DNA of 64,000 nt from positions 62,001 through 126,000 of the forward strand of contig CAJNOP010000181.1 of NCBI GenBank assembly GCA_905250075.1, in the 5' to 3' direction. A model generated the notes under the pieces. That model was not told where the DNA came from, did not search any database, and saw only the letters and a list, made by a program, of their open reading frames with translations. This stretch comes from Rotaria sp. Silwood1 (lineage: Eukaryota > Rotifera > Eurotatoria > Philodinida > Philodinidae). Of the stretch, positions 33,301-44,520 are shown piece after piece. The position numbers and the translations under genes were made by a program. Every line of letters starts with the position of its first letter. Position 1 is the first letter of the stretch.

Positions 33301-33962
33301 TATTTGTATGTGATGTTATATCCATTCATTGATCGTGCGCAAGTATACACATATACGACTGAACTGTTACGCGAAAAGGAATGGGAAAGAAAGAGAGGAG
33401 ACTGCTTGTACTTTTTCTCTCTTTCTTTGCGTATGTATATATTTGAGCAGCTCCAAGGCCATTTTGACATGAACAACGAACGACGAGTAAAAATGAACGG
33501 GCAAAGAACGACAGAGAAAAGAAGAGGGGAAAAAAGAAAAGGTAATACGAACGAGCAAAGAACTCTTGCACATACACATCGATCGGGCACACTATTCTGG
33601 CTATTGTTGATTATTGGGCATCATCTCAAGAACAGAACACACGTATACATTCATCGAGATAATCACTACTACATTTGTCACTTTTATAAAATGATAACGT
33701 TGATCGGCTAATCGTGTCCATATGTTGGCAAAAATTATATTTTATTTATATAATATCTATTTTTGAATAAATAAATGAATGAAGCGTATGGGCTAAGTGA
33801 CCTTGCATCAACGGCCAGGCCGTTGGTGAGTTCAGTTTTATTAGTTTTGGCACGTACTCATACCCTCGAAATGGAAATAAGGAAATAAAAACAAAAAAGA
33901 AACAAGAGTTAATAATACTATATAATATTATTCATCTAGTTTTTTTATTTTTTATTTTTGAC
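30375..33962. other. Gene-free stretch between divergent genes
   Basis: About 3.6 kb between DNAAF1 (minus) and the Gln-rich gene (plus), so it should contain two promoters. Overlapping low-complexity frames on both strands at 31441-31841 and 33174-33711 have no conserved motif or splice support. A 17-nt GC-rich palindrome sits at 33809-33825, about 140 nt upstream of the right-hand start codon. Confidence 0.5.
33809..33825. promoter_or_regulatory. GC-rich palindrome upstream of Gln-rich gene
   Basis: CAACGGCC-A-GGCCGTTG is a perfect 8+1+8 palindrome in otherwise very AT-rich DNA, about 140 nt before the ATG at 33963. A dimeric transcription-factor site is the simplest reading. The motif TGACCTTG just before it (about 33798-33805) resembles a nuclear-receptor half-site. 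Function is inferred from symmetry and position only. Confidence 0.3.
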
Positions 33963-36244
33963 ATGACATCTAAAATGGAATCCATAGAACAGGTGATTAC
34001 AAATTCGATTGTTTCTTCTTATTTTTATGTATATTACTTTTTGTTTTTAATTTCTTTTTTTATGTCTATAGACTTCATCAAATCCAAAACGAAAACTTGG
34101 TAATGTTGATGATGGTGAACATTTTTATTCATTTGATATTGAACATGAACAATCAACAAAATCATTTCGTTGTCATTCACCAACATTAACAGTAAATTCT
34201 AATTCTAATTCTAATACTAATAATAATACATTAACAAATTATCAACAAACAACAAAAATAATTCAAGAATTTAATATACAACAATTAACAACAAGTGATA
34301 TAACAGTTAGTTCAACAATAAATATAAAATCAACACCAAAACAACAAATGAAAATTTCAAATAATGATTTATTGAGTGAAGCTGATTTTCAACGTGTTGT
34401 ACAAGATATAACACCAGCTGATCGTGATCTATTTGATGAATTTCTTAATACTATAAAACAAAAAACTGATGATTATTTATTTTTATCATCATTCGATGAT
34501 TTACCATCGTCATCATCAACGTTATCATCACAAGAACAAGATAATATTTCAAAACGACATTCATCATTATCATTACCAACACAAACATCTTCAACAATAT
34601 CAACAGATCGACGTAGAAATTCAATAACACGCGGTTCAAGTACTATACATTATAGTCCACATTCAATGCCTGTTACAAATCGACCAACACCACCAGTTGC
34701 TGCGGCACAAACATTAAAACAAATGGCTGTTCAACATCAGCAAAGAATTATGTATAATCAACAACAACAACAACAGCAACAACAGTTAACATCATCATAT
34801 CCAAATTATCCATATAATAATAATAATAATTCAACAAGACAATATTATCAACAAACACAAATTTCATCAGACAATGATACAAATATAAATTCTGTAAGTA
34901 GAATAAATTCGATAAAGATTTTAATCATATTCAATGCGTTTTGATTATTTAATTCTGTAAGCTCAGATAAAAATCCTATTTATTGATATTCAAAATCATG
35001 ATTGTTGATAGAAGAATATCTATATGTTTAAATAATCAGTTACTCTTTGTCTTATATCTTTATTATCAACTCATTCCATGCACCCACATTAACAGTCATG
35101 GACAAAAGTAGCTGTCGTCCATGAAGTACTATTATATTATGTCAATATTTTGAGTGCTTGCATATAACAATAAATCCTGATTGCAAGCATCAACCTGCCC
35201 TCTATCGATTTACATGTAACTTACTGAAATATGATTCAGACATACTTGCCTTCTTGTGCTTACCGAATTTCAACCAGGGTGTCGCGACTTTTTTTTATCC
35301 AAACGTTTATTCAAAAGGTACATATGGTTGATATGTTTAGTCTGTTTTCATCTTTAAGATGAATCTTGTGCATGATGACTTAAACCAATGCATTTGAAAA
35401 AAATTCTCATAAGACTATAAGGTTTTGCTCAACGTTTTACAGTCATAGCCCTGAATGAAATCAAGTTAGCACTATTATATGTGTTCCGTGTTTTAGGACA
35501 TACTAATTAGCACTAGAAAAAAAATACTTGTAACTGTAAAATAGTAAAATAGCAAACAAAAACATTTTGTGTACATGTGTTCGCTAAATGTTTTTCATAG
35601 AACGAAGAAGATAGGTGAAAGATAACTGTAGTACATGTGAGCCAATGGAATATGGACTGATGCTTGCGATCAAGATTTATTGTTGTATATGCATGCTCCT
35701 AAAGTATCAGCTCAATATTATAAAAAACATGTTTAGAATTTCAAGTTTTGTTTTTCCTTCTTTACAGTATTTGATAAATCGGACAAGTATTGCATCTTCG
35801 ATGATCATAGAATTAATCAAGAATTTGATTTTTTTTCTTTTGTTGTCAATTTACACACAAAAAAAAATTAAATTTGAACAAATCTTTAAAATACGAATCT
35901 AAATTTTATGTATATATTTTTTTTTTGAATTGTTATTAATTTAGACTTCATACTATCAACCAATGTGTTATTCACCTGTACAACAGATAACCATGTCTGG
36001 TTATAATCATCATTCCCAACAACATTCAAATATCTATGGTATTCAAAATTATTCTTATCAAACTTCATCATCATTCTATCAACAACCGCCTCCACAAGCA
36101 CAACAGCAACCACAACAAATATCTACATCTTCCTATTCGGTCGCTAATTATTCACCGTCAAACGGACTTCTATCAACTGCCACAACTCTGCCATCGTCTA
36201 CTTTCTATTCTCAAGAAGATAATCTTCCTATTATTGACCTGTAA
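33963..36244 (+). CDS. Gln/Ser-rich nuclear-type protein, possibly mastermind-like
   Basis: Three exons (33963-33992, 34072-34893, 35945-36244), all in phase 0, give 383 aa. The product is low-complexity: Asn/Ser/Thr-rich at the N-terminus, then an acidic segment (SEADFQRVVQDI.. ADRDLFDEFL) resembling an activation domain, a basic Ser-rich region, and poly-Gln tracts with many Tyr-Gln repeats to the C-terminus. The block VAAAQTLKQMAVQHQQR resembles a motif I associate with mastermind-like Notch coactivators. However, the conserved N-terminal Notch-binding helix of that family is not visible, so this is only a weak hint. Another Gln-rich transcriptional coactivator is equally possible. Intron 2 is about 1.05 kb. 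AATAAA follows the stop within a few nt. Confidence 0.6.
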
Positions 36245-36750
36245 AATAAATACATACATATATATATATACATATTCTACAAACAAAAAAAAAACTATGT
36301 CAGATTTCTCTTTTGTCTGGTCATTGTTTATGAACGAATCTCTTGAAAAACAAAGTTCAGATATTTTCCGTTGTTTTTTCTTTTTTCTTTTGCATGCTTT
36401 GTTTTCACTAATATATATATATATATCTAATTCTCTCTTTTTTTTTCTTGGTTTTGTAAAAAACAGTGATAGTCATTCATATTTACACTATCTGACTGTG
36501 TGCAATAGAACAATATAAAAACACATACAAACTGAACACAGGATATGTGGCATTTATACAAAAATAAAAATATCTGAAAGTATACGAAACAAAAAACAAA
36601 TTTGTTAATCGAGTTTTATTCTTTTTCGTCTTGTTTTTTACTTATTTATATTTAAATATAAATATTTTAGTATCATCAATGTAAAAAAAAAAGAAGAAGT
36701 GAAAATATTATTTATTAGCTTTGAATTTTACTTTAATATATTTATAAATC
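36245..36750. other. 3' UTR of Gln-rich gene and TMEM41A upstream region
   Basis: About 500 nt of AT-rich sequence with TA repeats (36258-36270 and 36410-36426). A frame running through from the preceding gene in another phase is low-complexity and not called. It presumably holds the poly(A) site of the upstream gene and the TMEM41A promoter. Confidence 0.5.
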
Positions 36751-39600
36751 ATGAGACAACAACATGATTCTGAACTTGAAATGGAATTAATTCCACGACA
36801 AACATCGATTGGTATTGATTCATCATCTATAGTATCATCAACATCAATGCCTTCATCATCAACAAAATCATCATTACATTTTATGAGTATGAATGAATTT
36901 ACATATATATTTATATATATATTTAGAAGTTTTTTTTTTAGAGAGTTCTTTTACTGTTTGGTTCATTCCATTAATATTTGCATTAGCAACTTTTTATATG
37001 TATATTTTATCTACAAATGCACCACCATTAGATAAAGAAAGTGATAGGTAAACTATATTTGTATTGACTCATATTTTTATTTTGTTACTAATTCATCTAG
37101 AAGTCTTGAGAACTGACGCATGCGAAATTTTCATATTTCTGTAATTTCTATCCGAATGGGAACTATTCTGATTTCCCATTTCCTAGTTTCTTATTGTTAG
37201 AAACTAAAAATTTCAAATAAGTTGTATATTGGCAAATGGTATCAGTTTTCTGTTCTAATCAAAACTCTCGATAGTTTTTAGAAGTGGCAAAGACAAAGAA
37301 ATTAACAGATAATCGGAGGCAGTCCATCTAGTAGAAAGTAATTGAGACAAGCTACCTTCTCAAATTTCCTAGACAGCTTTTACAGACGCAATGGCAAAGT
37401 GGGTGCTAGTCCACTACAGCATCTCCCAAATAGTGATCTATGGTTTTAAAAGAGTTTTCGAATATGTTTATATGCATAGAAAACGACTTGAAGAATATGG
37501 AGAGTTATTTACGAATGTAAACATGATGAATAAGAATATTGTGGCATACAGTTTGTAATATACTATCATTTTAAATTATTTTTGTGAAATTCACTTATAT
37601 GCCAGCATCAAATTTAAGATTCGAATTTGAACTAGTCCAAACGTAGATCGAGCAAACGCCTGAAATCAAGACTTAATTTCCATCTTGGAATTGATGTTGT
37701 ATTTTGGATTTTCTTTTTGATGAAATACAACGCGATGATGATTTGAATAGTTTTAATATAAAACTTCTGTTCAGTTTCTATTTACAGATTAAACGTCTTA
37801 AAACTTGTTCGATCTAACTCTGGCTTTTGAACTAAGTATTAAAATAGGAAATTCTATAAATTTCTTCTACCTCATAAATAAAAAGTTCTGAATCCAACAA
37901 CAATTCCAAAATCAAATATGAATTTTGATCTCAACTTTTTTTTTTCATCCAAGTTTGGATAAGTTCAAACTCGAATCTCAGATTGGATACTAATTTATAT
38001 TTTCGAAGGAACTAATGACTGTATATCTAAATCAAGGTTTTTGCTCTTTCTGTCTCCTTGGACTCAAGTAATTAGGATAAAGGTCAGGGATCATTAAGTA
38101 CGTTTTCTTAGCAACTAAGGACAACAGAATTCAGATTTCTGTCATGGAGTTCCATCATAATGGAGAAAAGCGCTGAACGGCATTAACAAGAAGCCTTAGA
38201 TTCTTTCAGAACAATTCAAATCCTTTCTTGAAATTTGACTGATTGGAATACACTTTTGAATATTTGAAATATTGTAGGCTCTGCTTGTTATTTTTGCACA
38301 GATAAACATTTATATTCGAGATGTCACAGATGTTGGGTAGTGATGTATTGATTTGTTACAGTTACCATATGATCAACATAAAAAGCGTGAATTGATCAAG
38401 TTATCACTTTGAGGGATAATTAAAAAAGACCAAAAAATAGAGCACCAGTAAAAAAAGAAAAAAATTCCTTTCAAAATGCAGAAATAAATAACACAGATCC
38501 TTTCATTGATGATAGACTGACTATCCTTAGAAAGTAATCATTGTCTGCTAAAGATTTTTCACTTTATGTATTTTATATTAGTATAATAAAGCTAAAGAAC
38601 ACAAGTAACTTTCACATTTTAGCTCAAAAAGAGCTCCGTTGAGATGTTTTTTTTTCTAATAAATTAACGAAGAATATTGAAGTATCAAACAATTCAGATT
38701 CACCATAAAATTTAATGAAAGCTTCTCATTTTTGGTATTCTTTATTTAGAACTTCTTTTCATTTTCCACGAAGTATCGAAGCCTTGAAGAACTTATCAAC
38801 TACCTTACAACATTATCGTGACGATCATTTAGCGTATCTTTTATTACTGTATGGTTCTGCTTATTTATACAAGCAATCTTTTTCATTACCAGGTTCAGCT
38901 ATTCTGGTATATTTATTTAATTACATCTATTTTTTAATGAATATCTATCGTTTTTTTTCTATATACTATAGAATTTACTTGGTGGTGCCTTATTCGGTAT
39001 ATGGATAGGCTTTCCACTTTGTTGTTTATTAACAGCAATTGGTGCTTGTTTCTGTTACTTACTTGTTTCTAATTTTGCTCGTAATTTAGTTGTGCAATGT
39101 TGCCATAAAAAAATACTTGTACTACAAAAAAAAGTAAAAAATTATTTAATATACCAAAAAAAAACATTTCAAAAATTTTTTTCTTGTTTATTTTTCATTA
39201 TCAAAAGGTTGAAGCTGGTCGTGATAATCTCTTTTTTGTTTTACTTTTTATGCGCATGGTACCAATGAGTCCAAATGCACTCATAACAATAACATGTCCA
39301 TTATTAAATGTACCAAAAAAAATATTTTTCTTTTCGATCCTCTTTGGTTAGTATAAGGAAAAAACAAAAAAAAAACAATGTTATTTATAGAAAATCATGT
39401 TTTTTTTTCTCTATTTAGGCATGGCACCATATACTTTTATAAGTGTACAAACTGGTTCATTCCTTTCACAATTAAATAGTTTTGATGATTTATTTTCATG
39501 TCGAACATTGCTTACACTTGGTCTTATAGCTACAGTAGCTGGCTGTACCGGTTTAATTGTAGCACGTGTACGGCGAAAATTTACACAAACGGTTTTGTGA
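36751..39600 (+). CDS. TMEM41A: TMEM41A-like VTT/DedA family membrane protein
   Basis: Six exons (36751-36886, 36942-37047, 38750-38906, 38972-39133, 39208-39346, 39419-39600) encode 293 aa. VTT-domain proteins (TMEM41, VMP1, DedA) are multi-pass ER membrane proteins; TMEM41B and VMP1 act as lipid scramblases in autophagy, while TMEM41A is less well characterised. The order of conserved blocks matches human TMEM41A: YLYKQSFSLPGSAIL, then NLLGGALFGIWIG, a Cys-rich hydrophobic segment, VEAGRDNLFFVLLFMRMVPMSPN, PLLNVPKKIFFFS, and GMAPYTFISVQTGSFLSQL. The APYTF/VQTGS region is closer to TMEM41A than to TMEM41B. The N-terminus is Ser-rich before the first membrane helix. Intron 2 is 1.7 kb and non-coding. 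AATAAA occurs at 39655-39660. Confidence 0.9.
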
Positions 39601-40075
39601 TACAAATCATGATCATGTGAAACTTGTCTAGTCTTGATGTTTTTTTTTATTATTAATAAATACATATAAAAGTTCAAAATCAATGAAAATTTATCGTTCC
39701 ATCATAAATAAGAATTTGAATTAGTAACTTAGGTGTTATTATTATTACTTCGAAGTGCTTCAAAATAAATAAATATTTACATATCATGTCTTTATCGTTA
39801 GCATACTCATTGTCATTCAGGTTGGATACGGACGAGTGGTTCTTCATTATAGATAGTAACACAAACACGTATATTTTCTCTTTCTTTCCTTTTCATCATC
39901 GTTGTCCTTCTGCTTAGACACATGTGTTATTTCGTATTTCAGTGTTGTGAATATGTTCGAAAAGTGTTTGGTATTAATTTCTGTTTTATATTTAGGATAC
40001 TATTATAAACAACTCTTCTCACACAAGACAAAATTGTATATATATCCTCTTTTCTATTACTACTTAATATCAAAG
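39601..40075. other. Short intergenic region
   Basis: About 475 nt between TMEM41A and the Pro/Asn-rich gene, with the TMEM41A poly(A) signal at its left end. An ATG at 39953 is in frame with the next gene's first exon and would add a hydrophobic N-terminus; whether it is used cannot be decided from sequence. Confidence 0.5.
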
Positions 40076-41892
40076 ATGAGTACAGTCTTTCAGCGTATGA
40101 AAAATGCATTCAAAAAGGATAAACAGTGAGTAATAATTCAAGGTTTTTTTTATCTATCACATCATGTATGGAAAAAAATGCAACAATTTTCTTAGTCCTA
40201 ATGCTTTACCTCCTGGTTCATTTCCAAGTACTCCAAGAAATCAACCTCCATCAGGTACTATTACTAAACCACCATTTCAAACAGTAAGCCAAAGTATGTG
40301 ACTTAATCGATATATGATTATAATCTTTCAAGGACGAAGATGATGATGAAAATACTGATAGTATAAGAAATTATAATGTACCACAACAAACTCAAGCGAA
40401 AAAACAGGTAAAAATAACATCCATTTAAAGTAATAACTTTTCTTATTGTCACATCTTTTCTAGCAAAAAAATACTACTCGCAGCGGAGATACATATTCAA
40501 GTAACTCAAGTTTTTCGCCTAATATAATGAGCCCTTCTAATGCTCAGTTTCGAGGCTCATCGGCTGGTTTTCCACTTGTTTCTCGCACTAATAAAAGCCC
40601 TAATAATATTAGGAATTCTTTATCAAGCATCAATAGTAGTCTCGGTTCACGTCTCGGTTCACGTCCTCGATCACAATCAAATTTTCCAACTATTCAGTCA
40701 ATTCCAAGGGCTTCAGTAATAAACCCTATACCTACACCACCAAATCGTCCTCCACAAATGTTCGGTGGTGTTCCTCCTGGTAGAAATCCAAATCAATCAG
40801 CCACACCTTTATCAAACAATCCTTCATCATCGCTCGATGGTTTTCCATCAGGTATGAACACTAATCAGTCACCAACAAATCGACCAACAAACCCAGCTCT
40901 AGCAATGTTTGGAGGTGCTCCTTCAGGTATGAACACTAATCAGCCACCAGGAAAGCCACCAACAAATCCAGCTCTAGCAATGTTTGGAGGTGCTCCTTCT
41001 GGNNNNNNNNNNTCAAGCGCAAACATTGCCAAAACAACCATCAACAAATGATATACAATCTCCTATGAATAAAATGCTATCTGTAATGCAAACTAATCAA
41101 ACGTCACCAACTTCAGCAACAAGTATTCCACAGATACATCAAACTGGTTCTCCAGCAGATATGAGTTCAAGACCATTACCTTCAACACAAGTTTCTGGAA
41201 TGAATATTCAACAAGGATCTAGTATAAAACGTACACCATCATTTCGAGATCAATCATATGATGATGATAATGTATCTCGTATTGAACTTGATTATCCAAT
41301 TGAAAATGTTCTTGTCGATGCGGGTATTCCTTCAACAGTGGCTATTAAAATTAATGAACTTGTTGAACAAGATCGTCTTGGTAAAAACTATCATATTCAT
41401 CGTTATACATACGAACCACCACTACAACAAATATCTGTTGGTAATAATCAACATATGAATCGTCGTTTAATGGATGATAATTATTATGGTGGTACAAGAT
41501 ATATACGTGAAATTCAAAATGATAATCAAAATGTATTATTTGATAATACGTATCATCCTCCAAGATCAAATCAACACTATGCACGACGTCGTTCGTATTC
41601 TGAAACATCATTAAATCGATACATTGATCAATTGATGCAAAAACCAGGTGGCATTGTTATTCAAGCACAAAATTCCCAGAATTTACAAGAAATACTTGGT
41701 CAATATTTATATAATAATGAATTAATGCCGACACAATCATCAATAAATCCTCCATATCTGCCTTTTTATCCTCCGCCTCCTTCTCTTCCTGCTCCTACTC
41801 CGCATCTTTCATTAAACACGAACCCTATTACAGAACCATTTTCCTATTATACAGCATATGCTCTACCCAATGATCCAATGCGATGTTATTAA
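40076..41892 (+). CDS. Unrecognised Pro/Asn/Ser-rich protein, interrupted by assembly gap
   Basis: Exons 40076-40125, 40196-40283, 40333-40407 and a long last exon 40464-41892 are linked by short introns in consistent phase. I do not recognise a family. The N-terminus (MSTVFQRMKNAFKKDKH) is basic and amphipathic, followed by Pro/Ser/Asn-rich sequence. Just before the gap lie tandem repeats of about 22-25 residues (GMNTNQ..P..PTNPALAMFGGAPS). Ten Ns stand at 41003-41012. The frame before and after them differs, so the gap hides a stretch whose length is not a multiple of three relative to 10, probably more repeat copies. After the gap a more structured region (LDYPIENVLVDAGIPSTVAIKINEL, read in two halves around VDAG) precedes a Tyr/Pro-rich tail. 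An in-frame upstream ATG at 39953 is an alternative start. AATAAA at 41924-41929. Confidence 0.7.
40850..41002 (+). repeat. Coding tandem repeat truncated by assembly gap
   Basis: Two or more near-identical units of about 75 nt (GGTATGAACACTAATCAG... to ...GGAGGTGCTCCTTC) run directly into the N-run. Assemblers commonly break or collapse such arrays, so the true copy number is unknown. Confidence 0.75.
41003..41012. other. Assembly gap (10 N)
   Basis: Ten Ns inside the coding repeat of the Pro/Asn-rich gene. A fixed run of ten usually marks a gap of unknown size. The reading frame changes across it. Confidence 0.99.
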
Positions 41893-42059
41893 AACAAACT
41901 AGAAAGACAGATCTTTTTATTTTAATAAATAACAATAAATATTCGTTACTGTATTATTAATATCGCATAAAAAAGATTCATCAACAGTATGATGACACTT
42001 TTTTAGCGTGTCTGTAGGAATTTTTTTGCTATTTGTCTGCGAAATTTTTAGTAGCGCTT

Positions 42060-42240
42060 CGATTTCTGACAAATCTGTCAGAAAGCACAATATATCTGTC
42101 AAATCAAGCAGAGAATATAGACTGTCTGCCGAGTCTGGCAGACAGTGCAGAATATCTATTAAATTTGGTAGGTAATGTAGATTGTCTGTCAAATTTATTA
42201 CATAATATGGATTGGTTGGCGAATCTGGCAGACATTACGT
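42060..42240. repeat. Degenerate 30-nt minisatellite
   Basis: About six diverged copies with a period near 30 nt, each containing a TCTGTC/TCTGCC..AATCTGGCAGA-like core. Because the period is a multiple of three, both strands stay open: the plus-strand frame 42033-42269 reads as 10-residue repeats (LSNQAENIDC, LPSLADSAEY, LLNLVGNVDC, LSNLLHNMDW). I treat it as a non-coding minisatellite, since the frame opens on a weak start and has no splice partners. Confidence 0.65.
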
Positions 42241-44088
42241 CGTATAATCATCACTGTTTCATCATATGATAGAATTTAAATTTAAAAAAATAATTTAAAA
42301 AATGTTTTCTGAGATTAAAAACAGAAGCAAATGTTCGCTCGCAGATACTTATAAAAAACTACATTTAGTTGCACATCGAAAATTTTGATAGAGATAACTG
42401 TTTGCGAAAATTTGTCAGTAGTGTCTGTGAAAAATTATTAGCCCCCTACACTCTTGAAAACAATCGAGAGCTCTGCTCTTAACTATACAAATCATTTTCA
42501 TTTGAGAAAGTTTTATTGTATACTCCATAATTCAATCCGACTAATAGAGTTTCAAATTATAAATAATGAAAAAAACTAGATCGATGAGCTCTAACATGAA
42601 ATTATTCAAACGAACTATATTTTTCAAATAGCAAAATTGAATAATTATTATCTTTTATATTGCGTGTCATCAATATCTGTAAACAATTTCGTTTTATTGT
42701 ATTACAAAAGAAATGATTGCTACACAGAAGTATTACACATTACATATAAATATTTATATCTTAAAAATCAAGACAAAATTTAGAAAAAATGATTAAAAAG
42801 TGTGCTAAATTTTGATCGAATAAATTAGATACTCAGAATATAAGAATTGTTTAGACTTGGTACGAACAAAATCTAATCAAACTAGCTAACAAATTCTTTT
42901 AAGAAGCTGATCTTCATCACTATATATCCATCATTAGAATAGAATAGAAATAGTTTAAAAGATATACCTATCTTCTTCAGGAATTTTTTCGGAAAATGAT
43001 TCATTAGAAACAATTGAAACTTTCAGTACAGATGGATCTTGATGACTTGAGTAAAAATTATCATAGACTCAAAACTCAAGAATACTTCTCCTCTAGAAGA
43101 TATTGAGATTGGAAAAGCTAAAAATTATTTCTTTATCACTCTCTTTCTTCAAAAGTTCTACGTTCGGTAGAATGGAAAATTATTTTACAAATACTAGACA
43201 TTGTTTGAAATGTTTAATTTTCTTTTATTCTCTTCTATTCAAATGAAAATAGCAAAGTTCTGAGAACACTCTGAATAATGCATGCTTTTGTGACTTGGTT
43301 TATATTGATAAATCGTAGTCCAAATCAGTGCGACATGATATTGTGTAACAAATAGAAAACATTATTCTAGGCATTTTCTAACAATAGTAGCAATAGGTTT
43401 CAACTCGAATAGAGACGCTTGAAAGACGACAACGACTCTTCACCGATTTTTTTGTTGAAAACTTCTTTTAAAAAAAAAAGAAGCGAAAAGATGTGAAAAA
43501 TTTGATGTTTTTGAACGAAAATGTTTCATCATTTAAGACATTTCAACTTTTATACTTATGTAATAATTCTTGAAATATTTCCCGTAAGTCAAACAAGGAT
43601 TCCTTGAAATATTTTCGATAAAAAGTGTCTACTCAAAAGTGCATTTTTTTCAAAGTCTAGACACAATAATGTCCTTGTTCACACTGTTAATATGCACTGT
43701 GTCTTCAATTATGAGTATGCATCAAGTAAAAATCAATCAATAGAAAAATAGTAAATTTCACGAAACTTCAAGATCCCTATGCAAACCGAAAAAAACCAAT
43801 ACTGCTTCGTATCTTTACTAGTGATTACAAATAGAGCCATTCTGTCCGATACTTATTGAAGACAAGAAAGATTGATCAATCTTATGGGTTTTTTTCTTAT
43901 CTCGTAAAAGCCAAATATCTGTAAACGAGCGCCATCTGTATTAATTCTCACACTTCTGATTTGTTTGTTTGATAAGACAAATCAAATAAAAAATCTTTTT
44001 TGATTGTCCATTTATTTATCCATCTTTTAGTCTACCCGCAAATAGCGATGAATCATCAATTCATTATCAAATCACAAGCGTTACTATG

Positions 44089-44395
44089 TTTTGATTGGTC
44101 AGCTCGTATCGATGATTTCTCCGAATAGACATTTATTTTGAAAAAACTAAAAGCACATTTAGATAGAGAAAACTTTTCTGTATCGACCAGTATAAATCAA
44201 AACTTCGGCCCATTAAATTGTTTTTGGGAAAAGTCCGCTTTAAATGATTTGTATTTTGATTGGTCAGTTTCTATCGACCATTTCGCGGTATAGACATTTT
44301 TCCTGAAAAAAATAAAAGTACAGTTTAATAGAGAAAAATTTTCTGTATCGACTAGCATAGATCAAAAGTTCGGCCTATTTTGTTTTTTTTAACAC
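44089..44395. repeat. 165-bp tandem duplication upstream of ORC2
   Basis: The segment beginning TTTTGATTGGTCAG at 44089 recurs at 44254. Shared blocks within the copies include ATAGACATTT, AAAAGTACA/AAAGCACA, TTTTCTGTATCGAC and TTCGGCC. Copies are diverged, mostly by substitutions. The position 130-430 nt before the ORC2 ATG makes a promoter role possible but unproven. Confidence 0.7.
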
Positions 44396-44520
44396 ACGTT
44401 GAACATAGCGCCTTTGATATTGATTCATGTAAATGTACATCTTTTTTCTGTTCTGCCTGCATACTATTTAGCATTTCATTCTAAAAAAAAAAGTTAGATC
44501 GATCATTTAAATAAATTCAA

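Larger units (their letters stand above)
41893..44520. other. Gene-free stretch upstream of ORC2
   Basis: About 2.6 kb with no recognised gene. It holds a degenerate 30-nt minisatellite (about 42060-42240) and, closer to ORC2, a 165-bp tandem duplication (about 44089-44395). The remaining sequence is AT-rich and featureless on both strands. Confidence 0.55.

Noticed and set aside
33174..33711. Overlapping 138-145 aa frames on both strands
   Set aside because: Composition is low-complexity (Lys/Arg/Glu on one strand, Phe/Ser on the other) from purine-rich sequence, with no conserved block; likely chance openness in a promoter region.
42033..42269. Plus-strand 78-codon Leu/Asn-rich repeat frame as a gene
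   Set aside because: Explained by a 30-nt minisatellite; both strands are equally open and there is no exon context.
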